From Pelobates cultripes (Eukaryota > Chordata > Amphibia > Anura > Pelobatidae): a stretch of DNA of 64,000 nucleotides. The first letter of the stretch is position 1, and each line of letters starts with the position of its first letter. This document shows positions 1-12,162 of the stretch, one piece after another. The notes below the pieces were generated by a model. The model saw only the letters and a program-made list of their open reading frames with translations, was not told where the DNA came from and made no database searches. The DNA lies in contig OW240913.1 of the NCBI GenBank assembly GCA_933207985.1, positions 104,035,726 to 104,099,725 on the forward strand. The letters run 5' to 3'. The position numbers and the translations under genes are program-made.

Positions 1-454
1 GTTTCACTTTTTCTTCTTTTCTCGGGTGACAGTGTGTGCTTTTATTACACTTTACTATGTTTCACGGTATGTTTAATATCGCATGTCCTATTACGTGTCC
101 ATATGTTTTGTGTATGAGTTTATTTCTTCATTTAATTTGTGGGAAGAGGGGCTAGTTTGTACCGATACTCTATTACACAGACCTGACCCAGATATCTTGT
201 GTTTGTATTATGAACTGTATAGAGAGCTGTTTGTGGAAGTGCTTATGTAATGTCCTTTGTTTGGTGAATGGAGTGTTCCTTTCAAATCTGTAGTACCTCA
301 GCTTGCTTGTGGAGCCCCACCCCCTACCTTATTAAAAAGTTCCTATTACAATAGAAAATACATGTTTTCTTTAGGGTTATATTAGTTACTAACTATCTCT
401 TAGAGAAAAATTTGTGATATATTCTTATTTAAGATATCATTTCTTGTCTTGCAG
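1..454 (+). other. Probable intron sequence upstream of a last exon
   Basis: AT-rich sequence with no supported coding frame or recognised repeat. It ends in a pyrimidine-rich tract followed by CAG at 452-454, a good splice acceptor for the short exon that follows. I read it as the end of an intron of a plus-strand gene that begins outside the window. Confidence 0.4.
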
Positions 455-544
455 ACAGTCCACTCGCCTTCGGTGGTAAACCTTCCATCTTTGTTTGAAA
501 AGAAGTACCATACCTTCAGCCGATCAACAACACACCTCATATAG
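455..544 (+). CDS. Candidate last coding exon, protein unidentified
   Basis: A splice acceptor (pyrimidine tract, then CAG at 452-454) is followed by an open frame of 29 codons that ends in TAG at 542-544. The peptide is polar and basic. It contains PSLFEKKYHTFSRS and ends in TTHLI, a tail that could suit a cytoplasmic C-terminus or PDZ-type ligand; that reading is inference. The other two frames close after a few codons. About 1.8 kb of low-coding, AT-rich sequence follows, as expected for a vertebrate 3' UTR. I do not recognise the protein. The exon could be a chance open frame behind a cryptic acceptor. Transcript evidence or conservation in another frog would decide. Confidence 0.45.
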   Translation, partial: TVHSPSVVNLPSLFEKKYHTFSRSTTHLI

Positions 545-2353
545 GAAATGTTAGTTCCTGCTTTAAATGACAAAACAGCTGGCTGTTCTTAAAGACTTGG
601 TAGTTCCAATATGGTACTCATGGGTAGCACTTCATAGCAGCTTGCAAGTAAAATGAAGTTTAAAGAAAATGTCTAAGAAGCTGCCTTGGGTGGACTGTAA
701 AGACTTAATCTGCACAAGTGGCACATTGGTTGTGTTCTTTTCTCTTTAACATTGCTTTGTGTGTTATATATGTTTTTATGTCAGACCTTGATCCATGCAT
801 GTTTACATGGGTCTTTAAACAATGTCAATGTCTCAGTGCTTTTTGGATTATTTGAAACCATATTTGATCTGTTTACTGTAATTTGATTAAATCATGAGCT
901 GAATATTAATATTTCAATCTTTAAATATGAAAATGATCAAACTATCACTGTGGTGTGGTGAATTATGAAGGTATTTTTAATACTGACAATTCCCCATTCT
1001 GTAAGGATCTCATTTCTAGTTGTTACTTAAGCATTCTGCTAGTCTCAAGGCATTAGTAAAAATGTATTGTAATTTTCGGTGGGCAAAGTGTATTGCAGTC
1101 TGCAGTAAAGTTGTTACTGCTTGTAATTGAATCCTGAAAACGACCATGGTATCTTCAGAAAGTAAAGTCTTCCATCCTGCTTTGGTTACAGGGTATGTAC
1201 GGAAAAAGCATCCTCTTTAAGATAGAACGTATTTCAGGATTTTAATTATCTGGCATATTGTCAATTCATATAGTGACAGGTATAACTGGCGTATTTGTGA
1301 ACCGTATGAATAGCTATAATAATGGAAAATTTAAAAAAATTGAACATTCAACATTTTTAAAGGCTTGGTTTGTGTCAGGAGAAAAAAAATTCTGACTCCC
1401 TTTAAAATACAAAGTCAGATTCTACCTTGCAATTAGGAAATGACTTCTTGTCTTCAGATATTTTAAGGTGTTTGGATTTTAAACAATTTATACATATTTA
1501 TTTATAGCCAAAATGTGGCTTTTAATGCAAGAAAATTGTGTTTCTGATTCTCATTGTACTTGTAACACTAATTTTTTTTTTTTTTCGTTTTCTACTGTAA
1601 TTTTGATGTCTCTTGAGTAAAACCTGAAATTTGGTATTTGACACAGGTATTCATTAGTCTCAAAATACAGAATTTTGTGAGGGGCAAGCTTATTGAAGCA
1701 GTTTGCATTCATAAAAACTAACTTGTATGTAAATAAACGTATAAAACACTTGTTTTTGCTTTTGTTTCTTTGGTAGAATCCTCTTTGCACAATAAATCTG
1801 CTGCTATTGTTTACAGTGCAAAATATGCACACCCCCTAAAAGACAGACAAGACCTCAAAGTTGACATGTCTGCTTGATGTGCATCTGCTGGGCTGAAAAA
1901 GATGAAAGGAGGTATACTTACCTAAAGATCTGCTTATTTTTTTTTTTTTTGGCTGGGGGGAGGGGGTGCTGCCATCTTCTGACATACATTTTTATCTGAG
2001 CTCTGCATTGGCTCTTGAATAGAGGGGAGTTCTGGCTAATTTTTAATGGTGATGAGGGGTGGGGGAGGGGAGTTGTGTGAGACAAGAACCGCAAGGCTTA
2101 ATTTTTATAAATAATAAATACTGAAATCTACTGAATTCACTAGAATTTCAGGCACATTCCAACACTAATTGATTTTTTTTTTTTCTTCTTTATGAAATAC
2201 TCCTAGTTACAGAACTGCATTGTGGATACCTAGCAGCTATATGCATATAGGATTGAGTTACTGGTAAATATAAATTCAGTTTAGTTTGTGTAAACACTTA
2301 TTGTCTATTTATAATCATTTCTGCATAAGAGCTTTGAATCACTACTCTTAATG
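545..2353 (+). other. Probable 3' UTR and downstream sequence
   Basis: No coding frame is supported. The stretch is AT-rich with T-runs and several AATAAA-type hexamers on the plus strand (near 1729, 1790 and 2107), any of which could serve the exon at 455-544. The open frame on the minus strand at 1551-1832 has no recognisable content and I treat it as chance. Confidence 0.35.
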
Positions 2354-3225
2354 TTAAAGGGACACTAGGCACACAGTAAATAGTAATTGTCCTCCATGCT
2401 GCCTAGTAGCCATCTCTGCAGTGAAAAATCTTGATTTGTCAGTTGAGACTTGCCATCACTGCAACTGGTTCTTATAGCAATCGGCCACCCCGGGTCTATT
2501 TTAATAATTCAGTGTTAAGAAGAACATCAAAGTTTGACGCAGGTCACTAAAAGCTGACATGGATATTTTCTCTCGGAATAAAGCACAGAGGCATGTAAAA
2601 ATTGTCAGGTCGACACTATAATTTAACCAAAAACCTGGTACATATTTTTACAATTTGATATGTATGTGGGAAGGAAAAAAGCGCAAATTATATTTTTTAA
2701 ATCATTAAATTTTTTGTGTCCCCATCATATTAAATTCATTCATTCTTATTGTTGCTTCATTTATACAGATAAATCAGATCTCTATTTATACTTTAAATAA
2801 TAGATTTAGTATGCATAGGTGCACTTTAATGGTGTATTGAACATCTAACAAGTACAAAAAAGCCCCCTACTGCAAAAGTTCAGGGATAGTCCTTAAATAA
2901 CCTCAAAGTCACATATCCCACTTCATTTCAAAGAACTGGCCTGCATGCAGTGGACCTGTCTATTTAACCTCTCAAGGTAAAACCTTGCCATTTTGCAGAA
3001 ATGGTAATGCTTATTTCAAAGGGATAACACCTGCAGTGTAGAGCACTGAAAGGGACTGGACATGTTTCTGCTGCACTGACCGTAGAACTAGTGTTATGCG
3101 GAAGCCCCCATAGGACAGAATGTATGTGCTTGCTGTGCATGCACATCAGGTCCTATATGAGGAGTCCTGGACTGGACCATGCTGGAGGAGGCAATGAATC
3201 CTAAATTATGACACTGTTCCTTTAA
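2354..3225. mobile_element. T2/Kolobok-like MITE, TTAA-flanked, diverged
   Basis: The left end reads TTAAAGGGACACTAGGCAC. The right end, read on the other strand, starts TTAAAGGAACAGTGTCAT. The shared TTAAAGGRR start with TTAA at both outer edges is the signature known for T2-type MITEs of frogs. The inner 850 bp has no coding potential. The ends match only over about 14 bases, so this pairing is less certain than for the copies at 31217 and 55875. Confidence 0.5.
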
Positions 3226-4261
3226 GATATAACCATTTTTAAAGGAAAGAGAAGGGATTAATTGGAACATTCAGGAACGTAGCAAATATTTAAAATCATT
3301 CAGTAACTGATCCAGAAGATTCTTATATGTAAGGTGTACTATTTATCACTTGGGTCTTGCACTTGAAGTCTCCCTGGTCTTGTTGCCTCAGTGCTTTGTA
3401 ACTTCAGCCAAAATATACATACTGTGATAGTTCAGTTATTCTGCTTGCCTTTATCCTCGCCATCAAATGCAACTTTTACATATTATGAATGCCATAATCA
3501 AGCCAAAACAGCAAGCTTATTCACTAAAGTGTGAATTGTTCAACATTCAGAGTAAACCTTTTATTTTAGACCAACATAGCTAAACTGGAGACTCTCCAAG
3601 AAGGCTATATTTTCAGTTCAATTATTAACCTACAATTTGGTTTTCTGTCATGTCCATGTTGTGACATTTTATCTTGTTCTGAATATACACGTGTAATAGA
3701 GGAATAGTTTTGTCATACAGTATAGTTTAATCTGAGTAAATATAGATTACCTTTTTGGCATTATCTTGGTAACTTGGCTTGCAGACTAGCTGCGATGTTT
3801 AAATATGCACATTTAAATCTGGTCCAATGTTTAAGAAATATATAAATATATTTTTTCTCATTTTTATTGCAGTTCACGAATGTGTAATGAGTATTTCATA
3901 ACTTTGTGCACACTTATTTTATAGAAGTGGCAGAACTACAGAAGGTGCAACTGCACTATGGCTCCATCACATTGCCCATGCACTTAGGCCACTTGTTGGG
4001 TATTATTTCTTTATTGCTGAGGAGCCGGTCTTTAAGAGCATGACTGGGCCCCTGCACTGGCCAGCTGGAAGGAAGTAACAGACAATCCCAGCTTAAATAG
4101 CGAGTGCTGCACATGCAGGAGGGAGGAGTAATAAGAAAGCTTCATGAGCCCCCACACTAGAGTCTACCTCAGACAGCAAGACCACAAGCAACCACCCTCT
4201 TGGTTGGTTATACAAGTTAAGCTAACTGCTATAGTAAAAAAAAAAAAAAATATTTGTGTGC
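3226..4261. other. Non-coding sequence, nothing recognised
   Basis: AT-rich, apparently single-copy sequence in its first 800 bp. The part from about 4015 to 4200 is more GC-rich and may be an old repeat fragment, but I could not place it in a family. No gene is supported. Confidence 0.4.
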
Positions 4262-4565
4262 CTATGTGTATTTATAATATTATTGACATTTGTATAGCGC
4301 CAACAGATTCTGTAGCACTTTTCAATATTATGAGAGGGTGATTTAACTATAAATAGAACAATTACAAGAAATCTTACAGGAACGATAGATTGAAAAGGAC
4401 CCTGCTCAAACGAGCTTACAGCCTATAGGAGGTTGGGTATAAGACACGTTAGGACAGGAAATAGCAACCAAATAAGGTGGGAGTGAGGCAGAGCTGGAGG
4501 AGAGAGTAAAGTGCTGCCCTTTAGGAGAGCGCAAAAGACAGGTATGTGAGGTAGAGGTTGTGGCT
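4262..4565 (-). mobile_element. L2-type LINE 3' end fragment
   Basis: Read on the minus strand this is the same 3' UTR seen at the end of the L2 element near 36450-36710. It runs from the CAGCACTYTACTCTCTCC block, through the GCAGGGTCC block, to a tail around GTTGGCGCTATACAAATG. It is a 5'-truncated LINE copy that keeps only non-coding tail sequence, as is usual for target-primed insertions. The adjoining 4566-4770 sequence is unassigned. Confidence 0.75.
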
Positions 4566-4769
4566 CAGCCCAGACAGTCCCCCCTCTCCAATTTAAGACC
4601 CTCAGGGCCATGTAACCGTTGGTCACCATTGGTGTCTATAGTGCTGCCAGCAGGGGGACTAGCTGAACAGACTAGCAGTCTCCCTCCCTCCCCCCCCCAC
4701 CCCCCCAGTGGAAAAAGTTTGAAAAAAGTAAAAAATAAATATATTTTTAATAAATAAATATATATTTAT

Positions 4770-4782
4770 ACACATATATTAT

Positions 4783-4851
<69 letters not shown>
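4770..4851. repeat. (TG)n/(TA)n microsatellite, target of a Tc1 insertion
   Basis: A short TG tract passes into about 26 TA units ending at 4850-4851. The Tc1 element begins at the last TA. Tc1/mariner elements duplicate TA, so a TA array is a natural landing site. Confidence 0.9.
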
Positions 4852-4854
<3 letters not shown>

Positions 4855-6387
4855 TGCTCAAAAAAGGGAACACTTAAACAACACAATGTAACTCCAAGTC
4901 AATCACACTTCTGTGAAATCAAACTGTCCACTTAGGAAGCAACACTAAGTGACAATCAAGTTCACATGCTGTTGTGCAAATGGGATTGACAACAGGTGCA
5001 AATTATAGGCAATTAGCAAGACACCCCCAATAAAGGAGGTGTTCTGCAGGTGGTGACCACAGACCACTTCTCAGTTCTTATGCTTTCTGGCTGATGTTTT
5101 GGTCACTTTTGAATGCTGGCGGTGCTTTCACTCTAGTGGTAGCATGAGACGGAGTCTACAACCCACACAAGTGGCTCAGGTAGTGAAGCTCATCCAGGGT
5201 GGTACATCAATGCTAGCTGTGGCAAGGTTTGCTGTGTCTGTCAGCGTAGTGTCCATGGGGGCATGGGGGCACTACATCAGGAGACTTGGAGGAGGCCGTA
5301 GGAGGGCAACAACCCAGCAGCAGGACCGCTACCTCCACCTTTGTGCAAGGAGGAACAGGAAAAGCACTGCCAGAGCCCTGCAAAAGGACCTCCAGCAGGC
5401 CACAAATGTGCATGTGTCTGCTCAAGCAGTCAGAAATAGACTCTATGAGGGCCTGACGTCCACAGGTGGGGGTTGTGCTTACAGCCCAACACCGTGCAGG
5501 ACGTTTGGCATTTGCCAGAGAACACCAAGACTGGCAAATTTGCCACTGGTGCCCTGTGCTCTTCACAGATGAAAGCAGGTTCACACTGAGCACATGTGAC
5601 AGAGTCTGGAGACGCCGTGGAGAACGTTCTGCTGCCTGCAACATTCTCCAGCACGACCGGTTTGGCAGTGAGTCAGTAATGGTGTGGGGTGGCATTTCTT
5701 TGGGGGGCCGCACAGCCCTCCATGTGCACGCCAGAGGTAGCCTGACTCCTTTTAGGTACCGAGATGAGATCCTCAAACCCCTTGTGAGACCATATGCTGG
5801 TGCGGTTGGCCCTGGGTTCCTTCTAATGCAAGACAATGCTAGATCTCATGTGGCTGGAGTGTGTCAGCAGTTCCTGCAAGACGAAGGCATTGATGCTATG
5901 GACTGGCCCGCCCGTTCCCCAGACCTGAATCCAATTGAGCACATCTGGGACATCATGTCTTGCTCCATCCACCAACGTCACGTTGCACAGACTGTCCAGG
6001 AGTTTGCAGATGCTTTAGTCCAGGTCTGGGAGGAGATCTCTCAGGAGACCATCCGCCGCCACATCAGAAGCATGCACAGGCGTTGTAGGGAGGTCATACA
6101 GGCACGTGGAGGCCACACACACTACTGAGCCTCATTTTGACTTGTTTTAAGGACTTTACATCAAAGTTGGATAAGACCGTAGTGTGTTTTTCCACTTTAA
6201 TTTTGAGTGTGACTCCAAATCCAGACCTCCGTGGGTTGAAAAATTTGATTTCCATTTTTTAATTTTTGTCTGATTTTCTTGTCAACACATTCAACCATGT
6301 AAAGAACAAAGTATTTCAGAAGAATATTTAATTCATTCAGATCTAGGATGTGTTATTTTTGTGTTCCCTTTACTTTTTTGAGCAGTG
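4852..6387 (+). mobile_element. Tc1-family DNA transposon, full length, 1536 bp
   Basis: The left terminus CACTGCTCAAAAAA is matched in inverted orientation by TTTTTTGAGCAGTG at 6374-6387, and TA lies outside each end (4850-4851 and 6388-6389). A transposase-derived reading frame fills the middle. The end sequence belongs to a Tc1 lineage common in fish and frogs and suspected of horizontal spread (recalled, not searched). Both ends are intact, so the copy could in principle be moved by a transposase supplied in trans, although its own is broken. Confidence 0.95.
5099..6128 (+). pseudogene. Tc1 transposase, one frameshift, DD34E
   Basis: DDE transposase of the Tc1 group. The N-terminal DNA-binding part runs in one frame from 5099 ([17 protein letters not shown]) through about codon 122. 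The catalytic part runs in another frame and ends at the stop at 6126-6128. Catalytic residues are all visible: the first D in LFTDESRF, the second in LMQDNARSH, and E in SPDLNPIEHIWD. Exactly 34 residues separate the second D from E. The frame change falls near 5445-5465, just after RLYEG. Compared with my memory of the family, about 11 bp seem to be missing between two ATGAGGG copies there. Apart from this the frame is open, so the copy looks fairly young. Confidence 0.93.
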
Positions 6388-7799
6388 TAAATACATATAT
6401 TCATACAAAGTGTTTTTGTTTTAATTTTTAATAATATATGCCTACCTTTAAATTATCTGAAATAATTATCCCTAAATCCTTTTCCTCAGATGTTGAGGTT
6501 AGGACTCTATCAAATATTTAATACTCTGCCCGGGGTTTTTATGTCCAAGATGCATTATCTTGCACCTATCCACATTAAATGTCAGTTGACCAACCTTCTA
6601 AATGCAACAGTGTCAAAAGCCTTACTGAAATCTAGGTAAGCAATGAGACTCAATTTAAAGCAGCTTGTGCGGCTCTCGGGGTGAAGAATCGCTGCCGTGC
6701 TTTCTGGGCTGGCCACATGCTAGAAAGCTGGATCCTCTGCCTCCTGGTTTAGTAGGGGACTTGGAGAGGGTTGTCTTCACTGGTGTGGCTGCGAGGCGCT
6801 GCATCCTTTGCCCTTCATATGTGGCTGGTGTTGGGAGAGACATGCTGAGATGTCCAGCTAAATGTGCTGGGGTTTTGATGGTGGTATTGTGTCTGAAGAC
6901 TTGGGGGGGTCAAGTGGACTCCTGGTGACTTTGAGTGCCCACGGTGCTGTGAGACTTAGGGGGAGAGGCATATGTAGGCCTAGGGGGATTGGGAACCCCC
7001 GGAAGACCAACCAAATATATTATAAGATTGCCTTGACATCTATAATTGCATGCCTGGTGTTCCACTGTTACATTGATCCACTGTCAGTATTACTTTTTTT
7101 TGTGTGTGGCATTTTATCATGCCGGCTGAACGTGCAAGTTATCAGGCCCCTGGGGTCACTGGGTGATTATCCCGGTTGTGCCCAAGATTGGGTCTTCACG
7201 TAATATGCCTCAGATCCCCCTTCCGGAAGTTTACCCTTGTGGACACAATGCTCCTACCCTGTTATATAGCACTTAGTTGTAATGACATATTAATGTATGT
7301 ATGCTCACATTAAATGCTCTTTTCACACTTTAGCCCTTGTCTAGCTGACCTTTAGTTCTGTTATGTTACCTGGTACTACCAAATCGCACATATCATCATA
7401 GCTTCAGCACAATGTCTCAATTTGCCTACTTAGGCTCTGTTCTGCTAAGCTATGAATTGTTATACAGCTTAGTAGTGCATTAGTTCAATCATATTCTATG
7501 GCTTGCTGTACCGCCTCTAAGAGCTTTTCTTTTCTGTTGCTGTTATTTGCTGCGTTTATTGTACCTTGAATTATATAATACTAATAAAAAACAAATTAAT
7601 ACAAAATAAAAAATGTTATGGTTTGAGACAATTAGTTATTTTTTGCTTGATTTGATTTCTCAAGCAAGGGTTTGGGTTCTTTGTACCATGTTCTATATCT
7701 TTGTGTACTGTTCTTTCATACATGGTGCCATGCAATAAAGGGAACCACCTGTGTAGCCTCTTAAAAAATGAAAAGGTCCCTTTATAGCGGACGCGTACT
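6388..7799. other. Non-coding sequence with an old CR1 fragment
   Basis: The minus strand of about 6455-6660 encodes a CR1-like stretch (NVDRCKIMHLGHKNP near 6540-6590), with frame breaks. That is the region just after the reverse transcriptase of CR1 LINEs. The rest, about 6665-7795, is unassigned; it contains a moderately GC-rich patch (6665-7010) and then AT-rich sequence with no supported gene. Confidence 0.55.
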
Positions 7800-9223
7800 C
7801 AGGGCCGGCCTCAGGGTTGTGCGATCTTAGCGACCACACAGGTATAGGGGGTGCCATGTGGCCGAAACGGCTCGCACACTCTCCTAGTGACAGCTGTGAG
7901 GGAGTGCTAAGAAGCTCTCCTCTAAAGCGGGTTGCGCAGCACAGCACAAGCAGTATTATAGGAGTGCTTTGAGCACCCCTCAAACGGCAACGGGGTGGAG
8001 GATTTTATTATCCCCCACTCGGGTCTATCAGAGAGCCGGGGCGGAGCTACACACACTGAACCCTCTGCCTGGTAAGTGAGAGGGGAAGCAGGAAGGAGTT
8101 CTTGCTCCCTCACTTTACATCACACTGCTCTTGCTCCTCCCACATACCCACTGTGCCCCTGCTACCTCCCACCTACCCACTGGGCCTCTGCTCCCCCACA
8201 CCTACCTAATGGGCTCCTGCTCCCCCCCAATTACCTACTGTGCCCCTGCTCCCCCCACCTACCCACTGCGCCCCTGCTCCCCCCACCTGCCCACTGTGCC
8301 CCTGCTCCCCCGCCTACTCACTGTGCCCCCCCTGCTCCCCCACCTACCCACTGTGACCCCTGCTCCCCCACCTACCCACTGTGATCCTTGCTCCCCTATC
8401 TACCAACTGTGCCCCTGCTCCCCCACCTACCTACCGTGCCCCTGCTCCTCAACCTACCCCCTGTGCCCCTGGCCCCCCTTACCTACTCACTGTGCCCCTC
8501 CCCCCCATCTATTCACTGTGCCCCTGCTCCCCCACCTACCCACTGTGTCCCTGCTAAATAACTACACACTGTGCCTTTGCTCCCCCACTTCCCACTACAT
8601 TGCCCCTGCTCCCCCACCCACCTCCACTGTGCCCCTGCTCCCCCCCTCCAGTCCATAATGGAAAGAGGTAACAGTCTGTCTGTAACTGTGTGTGACTGCT
8701 TGTAAGTGTGTGTGTGTGTGTGTAATACTGACTACCTGTAACTTTGTGTGTGAGTGATTACCTTTAACTGTTTGTGTGACTGCCTGTACCTGTGTGTGGC
8801 TGTCTGTAACTGTGTTTTTGACTGTATATCTGTAACTGTGTGTGTGACTATTTGACTGGGACTATGTGGAGCACAAATATCATACACATATATCACACAC
8901 AGTCAATACAACCATTACAAATATTACACACAGCCAACACCCCTATCACACACAGACACCACGCACACTACATCATATTATTATGCATCTGATGGAGGGG
9001 CGACCAGATTCCCAGCACATTGGATTACCAGAGATCAGCATGGGTAACAACAGGGAAGGGGGAATACATTTTTGTTTTTAAATAATTATAAATTTTATAC
9101 ATATTATATACAAACACTACAAATATTGACACACATTATACATGGAAGAAGGGGTATGACCGGCGGGGGGGCCTCTGTTATGTTTTTCCACACAGGGCGC
9201 CTAAAGGCCTAAGGCCGGCCCTG
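7800..9223. mobile_element. Non-autonomous hAT element A with internal satellite
   Basis: The left end is CAGGGCCGGCCTCAGG. The right end, read on the other strand, is CAGGGCCGGCCTTAGG. The flanking octamers are cgcgtact (7792-7799) and cgcgtatt (9224-9231), 7 of 8 matching, as expected for an hAT insertion. Sequence just inside both ends matches element C at 47521-48718, including the GGGCGCCTAA block and the AACAGGGAAGGGGGAAT block near 9050. The middle is a C-rich minisatellite and GT-rich sequence with no transposase. Confidence 0.85.
8128..8655. repeat. C-rich minisatellite inside hAT element A
   Basis: Tandem units of about 25-28 bp built on CTACCCACTGTGCCCCTGCT with C-runs of 4-7. Unit length and spelling vary. 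A long proline- and cysteine-rich open frame (8131-8658) is only the translation of this array. It is followed by TGTGTGACTG-type units (8690-8860) and a short CACAGT/ACACAC patch, which resemble the array in element C. Confidence 0.9.
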
Positions 9224-11423
9224 CGCGTATTGCTAGTTGGCAATCAAACTAATATGAATTATTTGTGCCACTGCATTTATCTGTGATTTAGTTACTTTAA
9301 AGTTGGGGTTCCCCATTCATTTTTCCTGTGGAACCCTTTGACATAGTGTATCAAAATGAACATCTTCACAAATAACATTTGTTTATACTTACTGATGGTA
9401 TCAAACCTTGCTACTTCTTTTCTAGAGTAGATACAATTACATTTTTATAGTGTCTATTTTAGTGCGTGGTAGATTGCTAACTTGTGTCTGACCCCTATTT
9501 AATTTTTATGCAAAAAAAACCCCCAACAACATAAGCAATCTGTGCTCCTACAAATGTTTGTGCTGCTACCTGAATTGAATCTATCTGTCTGTCCCTCTCT
9601 TGTCTCTGACTAACAACATTAACAGGGAATTAGTCCAGATTAGAAAGCCAATCATATGCCTTTGAAATGGAATTCTCAAGAACACCAAAATGCTAATGAA
9701 ACTGTAGGAATTGTATACCACTCCACTGACTGATGCCTTTTATACTATTTCATTTTAACAGTTCAGTGTAATTGGTCTTTAAATAAATGCCAAAACATGT
9801 TTGATATCCTTTTGCAAGCATATTATCACCAGATCCCTGCACTGTTGGCTGAACATTCTTAGTGCCTCGTTTAATTGTAAATGCAAAAATGTGGCTGGGT
9901 TTGTGATGTATTGTAACACCTTTGACTGCAGTATTAAATACACCAGCCTAATTGGTCAGTGCTACCCTAGTAATATTTGTTACTGCCTTTCGTTCTGACA
10001 GATTTTGTCAGTGCGCTACGGCTTATCTGCACGTGAATGTAAATACAAGAGTAATTGATTTTCAAATTGTCTATTTTTCGAGCTTGTGTGTTACAGTTGC
10101 TATGTCTGTAAAATCAGCAGTGATTGCTAATTAGAAAATGGAATATGTTAGAGAAATTCACACGTATGCCTTTTTTCTACTTAGTAAGAACTTCGAAAAA
10201 TGTGACTTTTAACAAAAAACTATGTAATTAACTGCTATTTTATTTCTACCTCAACATTTTTATGACATAAGGTATCTGACTGACAGCACTGTAATGAATA
10301 CTAATTAGACAGAGGACAAATCCTATTGAACATTTTAACCTTTAGCTGAAAAACCCTGTTAACACTTTGTATTAAGCTCATCTCCAATCTGCAATGAAAA
10401 GAGTTAAACCATTATCATGCATATCTTGATTTTTCTGTCTTACTTATAACCATGTAAGAAGGACTAATTCCATCATAATCTGGTCTTGGATGACCTCTGC
10501 AAACAGACAATATTCTCCTTATCTTCTGTCAGCTCTAATGATAAATCAGTAGGGCACTCTATGTCTGAAATAGGGTCTCCAGGGAATGGATTACACTGAC
10601 ATTGACAGTCGGTAGTCCTTGATGGGTTAGCTTATCATTTTCTTATTTCTTGTAACTACTGAAGGACCTATAGAAAACCAGTGTGGTCCGTAAATGACAT
10701 ATGTCAACGAGGATTGGCCTCATCTAGCACTAATGATAAATCATCTGGGAGTTTCATAGCAGAATAGAGTCTCCAAAGCCAGATTATGTTAAAAGACTAT
10801 GTTAGTGTTTGTGAGGTTCTATTTTTCTGTTTTGTTTTTGGCTTGGCTAAGTATTACAAATGTTTCATGTTTATAATTAGATAAAGGAGCATTAAAGTTT
10901 CATTTTCACCCTTAACAGGTTGATCGGGTCTAGTTAAGCTAGGTTAACAGGTCTAGTTAAGGTAGGTAAAATGTATCATGCTATTTATTATTCTAGTGAA
11001 ATCATTATAATTGGTATACAACAAAACTACTATATAATACAAAATCTTCTCCTCCCAATTGACCCTTATATAGAAAACAACTAACTTGCTTTTTTTTGTG
11101 CTCAATATCTAACACCTTAGTCTACTTTCAAATTTTCCCCAAGTCATATTCCCTACTAGGCGAATAAAAATTAGAAGAAACAAAAGTCCCAAAAATGTAA
11201 CCTCAGTTACATTTGCGGTTAACAGCTCAGTTGCAGCAGATCCCTCCAATATACAGCCTTCAGTTGTATTTTGGTAATTTTTTTGCTCCTGAAACCCTTC
11301 TCTCAGTCACACTAGCAAAGTACATTGAGGGTGGTAAACACTGAAAAGTTCAAAGTGTATAAACAATGATCTTGTGATTATGGCCATACAGTCATTGTGA
11401 TTGGCTCTGATCACAAGACTACT
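9224..11423. other. AT-rich, mostly unique sequence with a diverged local duplication
   Basis: No supported gene and no recognised transposon. Two stretches, about 10525-10605 and 10717-10795, share CTAATGATAAATCA, TAG(A/G)GTCTCCA and a following ATTA/ATG block, which suggests an old local duplication. The high AT content and lack of repeats would suit conserved non-coding DNA, but conservation cannot be judged from one genome. Confidence 0.35.
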
Positions 11424-11605
11424 AATTGAAGATTATATTAGCTTTAGTGTACTAATAATCTTAATTTTAGTAATGACAGGAGGCGAATATTTGCATATCT
11501 TTCTTTACTGAAAACTCCAGCAGCATAGAAACATAACAACCAATCAGAAAAAAGTTATGATGCCCATAAAAGGCCCTGTCTATGACATCACTTCCTCTTT
11601 CTTTG
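11424..11605. repeat. Left (3') terminus and inverted terminal repeat of the DIRS element
   Basis: From 11470 to about 11605 this is the reverse complement of 17269-17410, including TGACAGGAGG and the GCCCATAAAAGGCCCTG block. The outer 46 bp (11424-11469) are not in the right terminus but recur inverted in the internal complementary region, which shows they belong to the element. Confidence 0.93.
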
Positions 11606-12059
11606 AAGCGAAACAATAAATAACAACAAGAGACATAATCATATTACGTCAACAGTTCAACAACATATTAGAATATCCAACTCCATTAGTTCCGCGATGC
11701 AGAGGTATGGAAGGTGAATCTTTGTCTCGATGAGAAGACGTTCACGCTGCAAGAAAAAGAAAAAGGTGAAAGGTATCTGGCGTGATAACTTGTCCGCATA
11801 CAATAAGCATTAAGCATCTGATATACCAACGAACATTAGAATGTGAAACATATCAATATATATTTATTCTAATGCAATGATATTAAGAATCTATAAACAC
11901 AACATAATGCAAGGTTCATGTCTAATATTCAGCCAATACAAGACCCACAAGATACAGGTCTAAGTAGCAAACATACAAACCATACGTACTTACCTTCCTG
12001 AACATAAAGGACATATTCTGTTCAACACGAGAAACATGGGAGGGATCCTATAGGGTGGG

Positions 12060-12160
12060 AAATATTCGCCTCCTGTCATTACTAAAATTAAGATTATTAG
12101 TACACTAAAGCTAATATAATCTTCAATTTTACCACATGACAGGAGGCTTCATATTTGCAT
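12060..12160. repeat. Internal complementary region (circle-junction copy) of the DIRS element
   Basis: 12060-12128 is the reverse complement of the left terminus 11424-11492. 12125-12160 is the reverse complement of the right terminus 17378-17413. The two parts overlap at AATT (12125-12128). This is the joined-ends sequence that a DIRS circle would contain. In known DIRS elements the region templates completion of the ends during replication. It lies directly beside the stop codon of the recombinase frame. Confidence 0.93.
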
Positions 12161-12162
12161 TT

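Noticed and set aside
5213..5836. 207-aa minus-strand frame overlapping the first Tc1 transposase
   Set aside because: Antisense shadow of the transposase; the plus strand carries the recognisable DDE motifs.
8076..8658. Proline- and cysteine-rich open frames in two phases
   Set aside because: Translation of the C-rich array of hAT element A; no start context, domain or conservation signal.
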